From a virus, in the IMG/VR virus record IMGVR_UViG_3300047564_004382, positions 1 through 21,790 of that record: a stretch of 21,790 bases of DNA. One strand, written 5' to 3'. Below the pieces are notes generated by a model. It was not told the origin of the DNA and ran no database searches. It saw nothing but the letters and a program-made list of their open reading frames with translations. Below are positions 7,449-13,969 of this stretch, one piece after another. Every line of letters starts with the position of its first letter. Positions within the stretch are counted from its first letter, which is position 1. A program made the translations under genes and the position numbers.

Positions 7449-8912
7449 ATGAAGAGTTTTTCCAAATTTCTAACTGAGGCAACACAATCGCAAGCATCGA
7501 TGCAAGCGAAAAAGTTAAACCTCAAGAGTGATGGCCACGGCGGTTGGTTAGATAGCCGTGGAGAGTTTGTTGCGAAAACAGAAAATGGAAAACTTGTGTT
7601 TTATGATAAAGGTAGAGTAGAAGGCGGAAAAGACCAACCAAAAGGTGCAGTAGGAAAATCACCAGCAGCACAAAAACCAGAAGCAAAACCAACTGCAGCA
7701 CCTGCACCAAAAGCACCTGCAAAAGCAGAAACTCCAACTGATGATGTTGATACTGGTAGTGATACTTTAACTGTTGCATTTGGTCGTTTCAATCCACCAA
7801 CAGTTGGCCACGAAAAACTTTTAAAGGCAGCAAGAAAAGCAGCAACTGGTGGAGACCTTAAGATTTATCCTTCAAGAACTCAGGATGCCAAGAAAAATCC
7901 TCTTGACCCTGATATGAAGATTTCGTTTATGAAAAAGATGTTCCCTGATTTTGAAGAGAACATTATTAATGATGATGAGATGAAGTCAATATTTAATGTA
8001 TTGATTGCAGCATCAGAAGCAGGATATGCAAATGTCAATATCGTTGTAGGTTCTGATAGACAAGCAGAGTTTGAAAATCTAGCTCAGAAATATAATGGAG
8101 ACCTTTATGAGTTTGATTTAATCCGTGTAATCTCTGCTGGTGTAAGAGATGCTGATGCTGAGGGTGTAGAAGGAATGTCAGCATCTAAAATGCGTAAAGC
8201 AGTTATTGAAGATGACTTTGATTCATTCCGAAAAGGAACACCAAAGACATTAGATGATGGTGATACACAAGCATTATTCGATGCAGTCCGTCAAGGAATG
8301 GGTGCAAAGAAAAAGAAGAAAGTTGCAGAGTTATGGCAGATTGCTCCAAAGTATGATGCAGAAACTCTCCGTGAAAACTACATCAAAGGTAACATTTTTA
8401 GAATTGGTGATATTGTAGAGAATTTAAATACTGGTCTTGTTGGCGAGATTATCAGAAGAGGAACTAACTATCTTATCTGTGTAACAGAAGATGAGTATAT
8501 GTTTAAGTCTTGGATTCGTGATGTAATGGAAGCAGAGGTAGAAGTTCCAACAACTAACTTAAAAAAACTTGTGAAGAGAGCTATTAATAGAAGAGATAAT
8601 AATATTGATGGATTTGTAGATAAAGAAGACCCAAAGGTTGGTCCTTATGGTGCTTTTATTCCTCAAGCAAGAAATCTTCCTAAGAACTTTAAGGAAGCAT
8701 ACCAAGAAGTAAGAGTTGAGAAAAAGATGAGAGCTCCTGGAAAACCAAATACGCTGGCAGGAACAGGTGGATATTTTAAGTATGTGTCTGATATGACGCC
8801 TGGATTTGAAAAGGGAGATAAGACAAACCTACAATATGGAGCAAAACCTTATAGTGGATATAAGCAAACAAATATTAGGGATTTCATAAATAAGTATAAA
8901 GTAAAGAAATAG
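7449..8912 (+). CDS. virion-associated nucleotidyltransferase-domain protein with capsid-targeting-like N-terminus
   Basis: 487-aa multi-domain late protein. Residues 1-11 read MKSFSKFLTEA, closely resembling the T4 internal-protein capsid-targeting peptide (MK-aromatic...F-I/L-x-E then A) cut by the gp21 protease after Glu10. A proline/alanine/lysine linker (62-97) precedes a cytidylyltransferase-like nucleotidyltransferase domain: FGRFNPPTVGH (111-121, TxGH motif) and SASKMRKAV (244-252, the second nucleotide-binding motif). Then an SH3/KOW-like segment (FRIGDIVENLNTGLVGEI, 317-334), VMEA (359-362) and an EF-hand-like loop D383-D394 (DNNIDGFVDKED). The likely picture is an enzyme packaged in the head or a structural protein built on that fold. 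Substrate (NMN, CTP-alcohol or other) cannot be told. CATAAATA for the next gene lies in its 3' end. Confidence 0.85.
   Translation: MKSFSKFLTEATQSQASMQAKKLNLKSDGHGGWLDSRGEFVAKTENGKLVFYDKGRVEGGKDQPKGAVGKSPAAQKPEAKPTAAPAPKAPAKAETPTDDVDTGSDTLTVAFGRFNPPTVGHEKLLKAARKAATGGDLKIYPSRTQDAKKNPLDPDMKISFMKKMFPDFEENIINDDEMKSIFNVLIAASEAGYANVNIVVGSDRQAEFENLAQKYNGDLYEFDLIRVISAGVRDADAEGVEGMSASKMRKAVIEDDFDSFRKGTPKTLDDGDTQALFDAVRQGMGAKKKKKVAELWQIAPKYDAETLRENYIKGNIFRIGDIVENLNTGLVGEIIRRGTNYLICVTEDEYMFKSWIRDVMEAEVEVPTTNLKKLVKRAINRRDNNIDGFVDKEDPKVGPYGAFIPQARNLPKNFKEAYQEVRVEKKMRAPGKPNTLAGTGGYFKYVSDMTPGFEKGDKTNLQYGAKPYSGYKQTNIRDFINKYKVKK
8885..8892 (+). promoter_or_regulatory. late-type promoter motif CATAAATA
   Basis: CATAAATA inside the last codons of the nucleotidyltransferase gene, about 29 nt before the ATG at 8922. 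Confidence 0.45.
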
Positions 8913-8921
8913 TAAATTACA

Positions 8922-10820
8922 ATGTCTATCAATCCTCTAAATGATATTTCTGCAGTTTATCTTAAACAGGTTGCGGAAAAAAAGGACAATTCATATCTTG
9001 AGACTGATATGAAAAAACGTCATGAGAATAATGAAAAGGCGCGTGAAGAAATGCGTAAGACTAAGGCAAATAAGGATATGGTAAAGGCTGCTAGAAAGTC
9101 TATGGGAATTGAAGAGGAAAGAAATGATGAGCCTGGTGAAGGCACAAGACAAAAGTATGGTGATATGCGTGGTTTAGATCGTAGTGGTCCTCCAACATCA
9201 TTTGGTGGAAAGTGGCAAAGTAAAGACAGAAAGGCAGCAGGTGCAGCAGCTCTTGCTAAACTTAATAAGGAAGAAATTGAAATTGGTGAAGCAGAGGAAA
9301 AGGATCCTTTTGGAAGACCAGGTGGTAAGTATGGTGGAGTTCCCAAAAAGGGTGGTGGATATGATAGAGGTTATCAGGCGATGCAGAAAAAACTTAAAGA
9401 GTTGGATAAATTAAAAAAAGAAGAAACTGAAATAGAAGAAGCAGTAAAGGGTGCTGACCCAGAGATGAGAAAAGCAGCATCTGATGAAAGAAGAGAAGGT
9501 GATAAAAGACTTTCTCCTTCTAAAGGAAAAGGTTATGCAGACCAGCAAAAGCAACAAATTTCTTATATGGATAAAGTAACCAAGAAGAATAAGAATGTGG
9601 TTGGTCTTGTTACCAAGGAAGCATTAGACCCAGTAGGTAAAGAAGATGCTGATATTGATAATGATGGCGATACTGATAAGTCCGATAAGTATCTCCATAA
9701 TCGTCGTAAGGCAGTTGGTAAGGCAATTGCTAAGAAGAAAGGGATGAAGGAAGGTTTCTCAAACTGGAGACAAGACCTTTCTGAGGTTATGGATGATGCT
9801 GAAGCAACTAAAGAAATTAAAGAAAAGAAGGTTAATAATAAGGTAAAGACTTCTGCTATGGGCGGAGGTATTAAATTAGGTGAAGCAGTAGAGGAGATTG
9901 GTGGAACTCTGCTTGAAATGGTTGAAATTGATGAAGTAGATTACATTATTGAAAGTGCATATAATGAGCTTATTGAAGAGGGTTATGATGAGAATGATAT
10001 TGAAGAAGCACTTGAGTATGCGCTAACTGAAGCAAAAGTAACTTTCGGACACGATACTTCTTCAACCGAAAAGAAAAAAGAAGGTCTTTTAAGTGCTGCT
10101 AGAAAGAAACTTTCTGGTGCAAAAGCATCTGCAAAGGCAGCAGTTGCAAGAGGAGCAAGAAAGGTTGCTAAAGGTGCATTAGGTGTTGCACGTAAAATGG
10201 AAGGTGGAGATAAGGCACCAAAAGCAACAGAAAGAAAACCATCAACATATCGTGGCGCCGGCGCAGGAACCAAAGAAAAAGTAAGTAGTGGTTCTTATAC
10301 TGCTCCAACCAAGAAGAAGGCAGAAAAACCTGCTGATCCTTGGGAAGGAACTGCAAGCACTCCACCCAAAGCAAAGGCAAAGAAGGCTGCTGCTCCTAAA
10401 GCAAAAGCACCTGCTGCTCCAAAGAGAAAGAGAAAAGCAAGTAAATTAGATTCTTTACTTACTTCAATAAGAAGTGAAGAAGTGCAGATTGATGAGAAGG
10501 CACTTAGCAAGCAGCAGCAAAAGTTTATGGGAATGGTTTATGCTGTAAAGAAAGGTGAAATGGAAGCACCTTCACCTGAAGTTGCAAAGGCAGCCGCAGG
10601 AATGACTAAGCAGCAGGCCAAGGATTTTGCTAAGACTAAGCACAAGGGTCTTCCTCAAGTTAAAGAAGCAATGGATGATTCTGTTGAAACATCATCAACA
10701 GCGTCTGGAACATCACCAGTTGATGATAAGAAAATGGAACAGCAGAGAAAGAAAATCCAAATGCAAAAAGTTAGAGACCTAACAGTGCGTCTCGCAGCAG
10801 CAAGAAAGGGTGTTTATTAA
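8922..10820 (+). CDS. scaffold/internal-protein-like virion protein with DUF3008-like C-terminus (632 aa)
   Basis: Very charged, lysine/alanine/glutamate-rich protein. In order: helical basic N-terminus; GRPGGKYGGVPKKGGGY glycine patch (131-147); EF-hand-like loop DIDNDGDTDKSD (244-255); a FSNWRQDLSEV box (279-289); the AYNELIEEGYDENDIEEALEY helix (346-366); histone H1-like Ala/Lys/Pro stretches (388-425, 482-508); and QQQKFMGMVYAVKKGE to KDFAKTKHKGLP (531-578), which I recognise as DUF3008-like. Sites I-G-E-A (121), I-E-E-A (171, 360), L-G-E-A (319) and L-T-E-A (368) fit the T4 prohead protease consensus, so multi-site cleavage during head maturation is likely. Best guess is a prohead core or DNA-associated internal protein. 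Upstream late motif; ends before a 10-bp palindrome. Confidence 0.8.
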   Translation: MSINPLNDISAVYLKQVAEKKDNSYLETDMKKRHENNEKAREEMRKTKANKDMVKAARKSMGIEEERNDEPGEGTRQKYGDMRGLDRSGPPTSFGGKWQSKDRKAAGAAALAKLNKEEIEIGEAEEKDPFGRPGGKYGGVPKKGGGYDRGYQAMQKKLKELDKLKKEETEIEEAVKGADPEMRKAASDERREGDKRLSPSKGKGYADQQKQQISYMDKVTKKNKNVVGLVTKEALDPVGKEDADIDNDGDTDKSDKYLHNRRKAVGKAIAKKKGMKEGFSNWRQDLSEVMDDAEATKEIKEKKVNNKVKTSAMGGGIKLGEAVEEIGGTLLEMVEIDEVDYIIESAYNELIEEGYDENDIEEALEYALTEAKVTFGHDTSSTEKKKEGLLSAARKKLSGAKASAKAAVARGARKVAKGALGVARKMEGGDKAPKATERKPSTYRGAGAGTKEKVSSGSYTAPTKKKAEKPADPWEGTASTPPKAKAKKAAAPKAKAPAAPKRKRKASKLDSLLTSIRSEEVQIDEKALSKQQQKFMGMVYAVKKGEMEAPSPEVAKAAAGMTKQQAKDFAKTKHKGLPQVKEAMDDSVETSSTASGTSPVDDKKMEQQRKKIQMQKVRDLTVRLAAARKGVY

Positions 10821-10832
10821 TCTGATTTTAAC

Positions 10833-10855
10833 AAAACTATTTTCTAAATAGTTTT
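10833..10855 (+). terminator. perfect AT-rich hairpin with embedded late motif
   Basis: AAAACTATTT / AAATAGTTTT arms (10 bp, loop TCT) after the 632-aa gene, ending in four T. The loop and right arm contain CTAAATA (10844-10850), a late motif about 28 nt before the next gene, so this may be a weak terminator and a promoter at once. Confidence 0.5.
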
Positions 10856-10878
10856 GAATCCACTATTCGGAGGACATC

Positions 10879-11052
10879 ATGGGCGCACTAGTAGAGGTTG
10901 TAAAACCACTTATTCTCGCTGCTATGAATTCTTGCCACACTAAGCGTCTTGTAGTTGAACTACTTGAGCGTTATGTGAATACTACAGATAATGATATTGA
11001 TAATGTAATTGCCGCATCAGTAAGAACTGCACTTCTTAAGAATTGTAAGTGA
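10879..11052 (+). CDS. small conserved-type soluble protein (57 aa)
   Basis: ATG preceded by a strong Shine-Dalgarno (CGGAGGA, 10868-10874), the best in the late region. The product MGALVEVVKPLILAAMNSCHTK... is a predicted helical protein with a DNDIDNVIAASVR segment and basic C-terminus; no enzymatic motif. Its stop overlaps the GTG start of a small membrane protein (GTGA), so the two are translated together. I have seen similar short proteins in cyanophages but know no function. Pairing with a membrane protein invites a holin/regulator or assembly-factor guess, unproven. Confidence 0.75.
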   Translation: MGALVEVVKPLILAAMNSCHTKRLVVELLERYVNTTDNDIDNVIAASVRTALLKNCK

Positions 11053-11216
11053 TTACTTGTCTAGTAACAAACTGGGGAATAACTGTTATCCTTGGTTTGT
11101 TGCTTACCGCATCTGAGTGGTTAGCAAAGACAAAAAAATTTGAGGAAAATGGTCTATTAGATTTAATAACTCACTTTTTAAAAACAGTTTTAAAACATAA
11201 GAGAGGCCAAAAGTAA
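11049..11216 (+). CDS. small single-pass membrane protein (55 aa)
   Basis: GTG start overlapping the upstream stop by four bases. Residues 8-27 (NWGITVILGLLLTASEWLAK) form one hydrophobic segment, followed by a lysine-rich cytoplasmic-type tail ending KHKRGQK. Length and topology fit small phage membrane proteins such as holin-like or antiholin-like products, but nothing specific supports lysis. The terminator stem begins inside the final codons. The absence of a Shine-Dalgarno other than coupling suggests its level depends on translation of the 57-aa partner. Confidence 0.7.
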   Translation: MITCLVTNWGITVILGLLLTASEWLAKTKKFEENGLLDLITHFLKTVLKHKRGQK

Positions 11217-11230
11217 GGTCTCTCTTTTTT
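11201..11230 (+). terminator. intrinsic terminator
   Basis: GAGAGGCC / GGTCTCTC arms (one G-T pair) with an 8-nt loop, then TTTTTT at 11225-11230. The left arm is coding sequence of the membrane mini-protein, and the last T begins a TATAAATA late promoter. Confidence 0.85.
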
Positions 11231-11237
11231 ATAAATA
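11230..11237 (+). promoter_or_regulatory. T4-type late promoter
   Basis: Exact TATAAATA sharing its first base with the terminator T-run, 31 nt ahead of the structural gene at 11269. Confidence 0.75.
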
Positions 11238-11268
11238 TTCATAGCAAATATTTTTTACGGAAAAGAAC

Positions 11269-12036
11269 ATGGCACTCTGGGGAGACAAAGATAACATTTA
11301 TTCTGGTGGCACCGTATCTTTAGATTATCAAACTGGTGTTGTAACTGGAAGCGGCACCACTTTTGGTAACGTTGGAGCTGCTGGAACGGGAGACGTTATC
11401 CGTTTCGGTGAAGTGGTTGGCGGCACTTATTACGGCGATGCTGTAATTGTTGGAATTGCTAGCACAACACAACTCACGATTGGTTCTACGGCTGGACTTA
11501 GTGGCGCTACTATTTCTGGTGCTGAATTTACAGTAAATCAGCAACCAAAGTATGGTGTTCTTGACGTTCACTATAGTCAAAAGTATGAATCAACTGCTGA
11601 AACAATTAATGCAGTTGTAACCACTGCATCAGCACCTGGAGCTGGTGTAGGAACCGATGTTGTTGCTATCGCTAGCACCACTGGCATTCTTGTTTCCGAT
11701 ACTTTGACTGCTGCAGGTGGAGTAAGTGCTGAAGTTACTTCAATTGGCGCTACAACAGTTTCTCTTGGTTCTACCATCTCTGCAGGAATTGCAACTGATG
11801 CAACAGTTACCTTCACTCGTGTAACTGGTGGTTATAATTCTTATATCGCTGGTGTTTCTACAACTGGTGTTGGACTCGCTCAATCAACTGCATATGAAGT
11901 TGGAACTGGTTGGGTTGGAGTTACTACTTACAAGGACGCTGAAGGAAACCTCAGAGTTAAGAAAGAAATTCTAGTTGCAATGTCTGGCATTCAGACAGGT
12001 AATGTTCCTGTTTATGATGCAGACCCAACCATCTGA
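11269..12036 (+). CDS. putative virion structural protein, beta-rich (255 aa)
   Basis: Begins MALWGDKDNIYSGG and is dominated by Gly, Ala, Thr, Val and Ser with almost no charged residues until the end, typical of phage decoration, neck or fibre-like beta proteins. V-x-IASTT recurs (VGIASTT and VAIASTT) followed by short turn-rich strands, suggesting two to three repeated modules. The C-terminus (LRVKKEILVAMSGI) looks like that of a cyanophage structural family beginning MALWG, as I recall it. A strong terminator-late-promoter junction precedes it, and ACGGAAAAG gives a modest ribosome site. The exact virion position is unknown. Confidence 0.75.
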   Translation: MALWGDKDNIYSGGTVSLDYQTGVVTGSGTTFGNVGAAGTGDVIRFGEVVGGTYYGDAVIVGIASTTQLTIGSTAGLSGATISGAEFTVNQQPKYGVLDVHYSQKYESTAETINAVVTTASAPGAGVGTDVVAIASTTGILVSDTLTAAGGVSAEVTSIGATTVSLGSTISAGIATDATVTFTRVTGGYNSYIAGVSTTGVGLAQSTAYEVGTGWVGVTTYKDAEGNLRVKKEILVAMSGIQTGNVPVYDADPTI

Positions 12037-12042
12037 TAATAT

Positions 12043-12429
12043 ATGATTTTTAATGAACTGAATGAGGACAATTTCCTCTTATTCGCTATTAAGAATTATG
12101 AGAATCCTCAGGCGGTAACAAAAGAAGATTTTGATAAGGATCTTAATCATTTCAAATATATTAAAAGACTTTTGAAACGATACAAGAATACGGGTCAGTT
12201 AAAAACTCATCTTCTTCTTAATCATTTTATTATTCTTTATAATATTTTTGGTGAGGCTGCAACTCCAATGCTTTTTTTTAAAATAGAAAAAGAGTTGTGG
12301 TCTCCTATGAAAACATTTATGATTTTTTTGGATAAAATACCTGAATACCCTAAGTGTCATATTCATAGTATTCCAACAGATTCAATTTGTTTACAAGAAC
12401 TTCAAAGCATCTTCAAACCAAATGAATAA
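12043..12429 (+). CDS. conserved T4-like hypothetical protein (128 aa)
   Basis: Helical, aromatic-rich protein (MIFNELNEDNFLLFAIKNYE...) with a basic KYIKRLLKRYK segment, a hydrophobic LLLNHFIILYNIFGEAA helix (57-73) and a histidine/cysteine pair near the C-terminus (KCHIHS). I recognise the type from cyanophage genomes, always hypothetical. Six bases separate it from the structural gene, and its end overlaps the next gene (ATGA), so it may be carried on the late transcript. No function assigned. Confidence 0.8.
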   Translation: MIFNELNEDNFLLFAIKNYENPQAVTKEDFDKDLNHFKYIKRLLKRYKNTGQLKTHLLLNHFIILYNIFGEAATPMLFFKIEKELWSPMKTFMIFLDKIPEYPKCHIHSIPTDSICLQELQSIFKPNE

Positions 12430-12631
12430 GATCGATAAGATTATTGATATTGTTAGAAAGAATATCCAAGAAGAGATTGCAACGAATGCTGCGAGTAGTG
12501 GTAATTTTGCTGGTCTTCCGCCAGATGAACCTCCTGTTAGAGTGAGGAAAAAAGAAAGAAAGTATATGAAGAGTCCTGGTAGAAAAATTTGGCTAGAATT
12601 CCTCAGATCCTCCAATGGCAGAAGAAGTTAA
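12422..12631 (+). CDS. small basic conserved-type protein (69 aa)
   Basis: Starts within the end of the 128-aa gene and overlaps the next gene by 17 nt. The N-terminus is a charged helix (MNKIDKIIDIVRKNIQ), then a proline-rich turn (LPPDEPPVRV) and a strongly basic tail (RKKERKYMKSPGRKIW). Resembles short late proteins in related phages; the tail could bind nucleic acid or a virion surface. The dense overlap on both sides argues that it is really translated. Confidence 0.7.
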   Translation: MNKIDKIIDIVRKNIQEEIATNAASSGNFAGLPPDEPPVRVRKKERKYMKSPGRKIWLEFLRSSNGRRS

Positions 12632-12998
12632 AGTGGCTCTATTAGAGCAAAAACTTGAAGACTTAAAAGATATCATCGTCAAGATAGATGATGCTATCGA
12701 AAAAATGAGTGAGGTAAATAGTAATGTAAGCAGGATGCTTGCCGTCCATGAACAAAGAATTACCAAACAAGAAGAAGTTGACAACTTACTCTTTACTAAA
12801 ATTGACAAACTCCGTGATAAAGTTGACAGGGATTATGACGCACTTGTTACGAGAGTACAGACCATAGAAAAAAGAGTGTGGATGGCAATCGGCGCCATTG
12901 CATGTATAACCTTTTTGGTTAACAATACTCGTGTCATAGAAATCTTGACACCAGAACCCCAAGCATCTATAATAGAGCAACGCAACTTTAAGGTTTGA
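12615..12998 (+). CDS. coiled-coil membrane-anchored protein (127 aa), XhlA-like architecture
   Basis: Residues 5-85 are a long charged heptad-like coiled coil (LEQKLEDLKDIIVKIDDAIEKM and on), then one hydrophobic segment RVWMAIGAIACITFLV (86-103) and a short tail. This N-coil/C-anchor layout is that of phage hemolysin XhlA-type proteins, which act with holins, and of other small phage anchors; homology is not established. Its 3' end holds a perfect sigma70 promoter for the primase-RNR genes, and its stop is two bases before the primase ATG. Confidence 0.8.
   Translation: MAEEVKVALLEQKLEDLKDIIVKIDDAIEKMSEVNSNVSRMLAVHEQRITKQEEVDNLLFTKIDKLRDKVDRDYDALVTRVQTIEKRVWMAIGAIACITFLVNNTRVIEILTPEPQASIIEQRNFKV
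12945..12973 (+). promoter_or_regulatory. perfect sigma70 promoter for the primase-nrdA-nrdB unit
   Basis: TTGACA (12945-12950), 17-bp spacer, TATAAT (12968-12973); start near 12980, about 20 nt before the primase ATG. All twelve bases match consensus. It lies in the coding end of the coiled-coil gene. Confidence 0.8.
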
Positions 12999-13000
12999 TT

Positions 13001-13969
13001 ATGGATTTTGTTGATGTTAAATACATCAATTTGATTTCTTCTCGTCTTCAGAAATTTAAAAAAGTAAAGAATAATCTTTATAATTTTAGATGTCCTATCT
13101 GTGGAGATTCTCAGAGGAACAAGAATAAAGCAAGGGGATATCTTTATCAAGTAAAAAACAATACAAACTTTAAGTGCCACAATTGTGGAGTTAATGTATC
13201 CTTTAATAACTTTTTAAAGCAAGTAGATTCTGTTGTTTACAAGCAGTATACTTTTGAAAAGTTTAAAGAAGGAAAAACAGGAAAGAACTTTGCAGTAGAA
13301 GAACCTGTGTTTCATTTTGAAGCACCAAAGTTTAAGACAAAACTAGATTTGCCTAAAGCATCAGAAAATGCTGACGCAAAGGAATATTTAGAAAATAGAA
13401 ATTTAAATCCGGATAAATTTTATTACACAGATAAATTTAAATCGTGGACAAATTCTTTAAAAGATGTCTTCGATGATACCATTGTAGATGAACCTAGGAT
13501 TATTATTCCTTTGTTCTATCAAAATACTCTAGTTGGATTTCAAGGCCGAGCACTTGGTCCAAGTAAGATCAAATACATTACAGTAATGCTTGATGATGAT
13601 GCACCAAAAATCTATGGTCTCGATGAGATTGAAAAAAGTAAAACTGTCTACATCACGGAAGGTCCATTCGACTCAACTTTCATTCGCAACGCGATTGCTC
13701 TTTGTGGAGCTGACGGTGATATTGGTAAGTGGGGTATTGACAATTGTGTTTGGATCTATGATAACGAACCAAGGAATGCTGAAATCCATCGCAGAATCGA
13801 ACAATGTATCAGTAGAGGAGATAAGGTCGTAATATGGCCTTCCAACATAAAGGAAAAAGATATTAATGATATGACACTATCTGGACTTGATGTTCAGTCT
13901 GTGATAGAATTAAATACATATTCTGGATTAGAAGCAAAACTTAAATTTACTAATTGGAAGAAAATATGA
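13001..13969 (+). CDS. 61: DNA primase (gp61-like)
   Basis: Makes RNA primers for lagging-strand synthesis with the gp41 helicase. ATG 13001 is preferred over an upstream in-frame TTG. The 322-aa product (T4 gp61 is 342) has a zinc-binding N-terminus, C31-x2-C34 (CPICGDS) and C59-x2-C62 (CHNC), and a Toprim core with ITEGPFDS (E220) and the later WIYDNEP acidic motif (about 252-257). Its TGA overlaps the nrdA ATG (ATGA). A consensus promoter lies directly upstream, so it likely leads the nucleotide-metabolism transcript. Confidence 0.93.
   Translation: MDFVDVKYINLISSRLQKFKKVKNNLYNFRCPICGDSQRNKNKARGYLYQVKNNTNFKCHNCGVNVSFNNFLKQVDSVVYKQYTFEKFKEGKTGKNFAVEEPVFHFEAPKFKTKLDLPKASENADAKEYLENRNLNPDKFYYTDKFKSWTNSLKDVFDDTIVDEPRIIIPLFYQNTLVGFQGRALGPSKIKYITVMLDDDAPKIYGLDEIEKSKTVYITEGPFDSTFIRNAIALCGADGDIGKWGIDNCVWIYDNEPRNAEIHRRIEQCISRGDKVVIWPSNIKEKDINDMTLSGLDVQSVIELNTYSGLEAKLKFTNWKKI

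Noticed and set aside
9020-10510. Several long minus-strand ORFs opposite the 632-aa gene
   Set aside because: They mirror Lys/Ala/Glu-rich codons of the real gene and encode low-complexity Ser/Leu/Phe-rich sequences without motifs or ribosome sites.
12995-13000. TTG start for primase
   Set aside because: An ATG two codons later is more usual, aligns with the family, and the TTG adds only two residues.
13736-13760. TTGACA plus TATGAT in the primase gene
   Set aside because: Spacing is only 14 bp, too short for sigma70.
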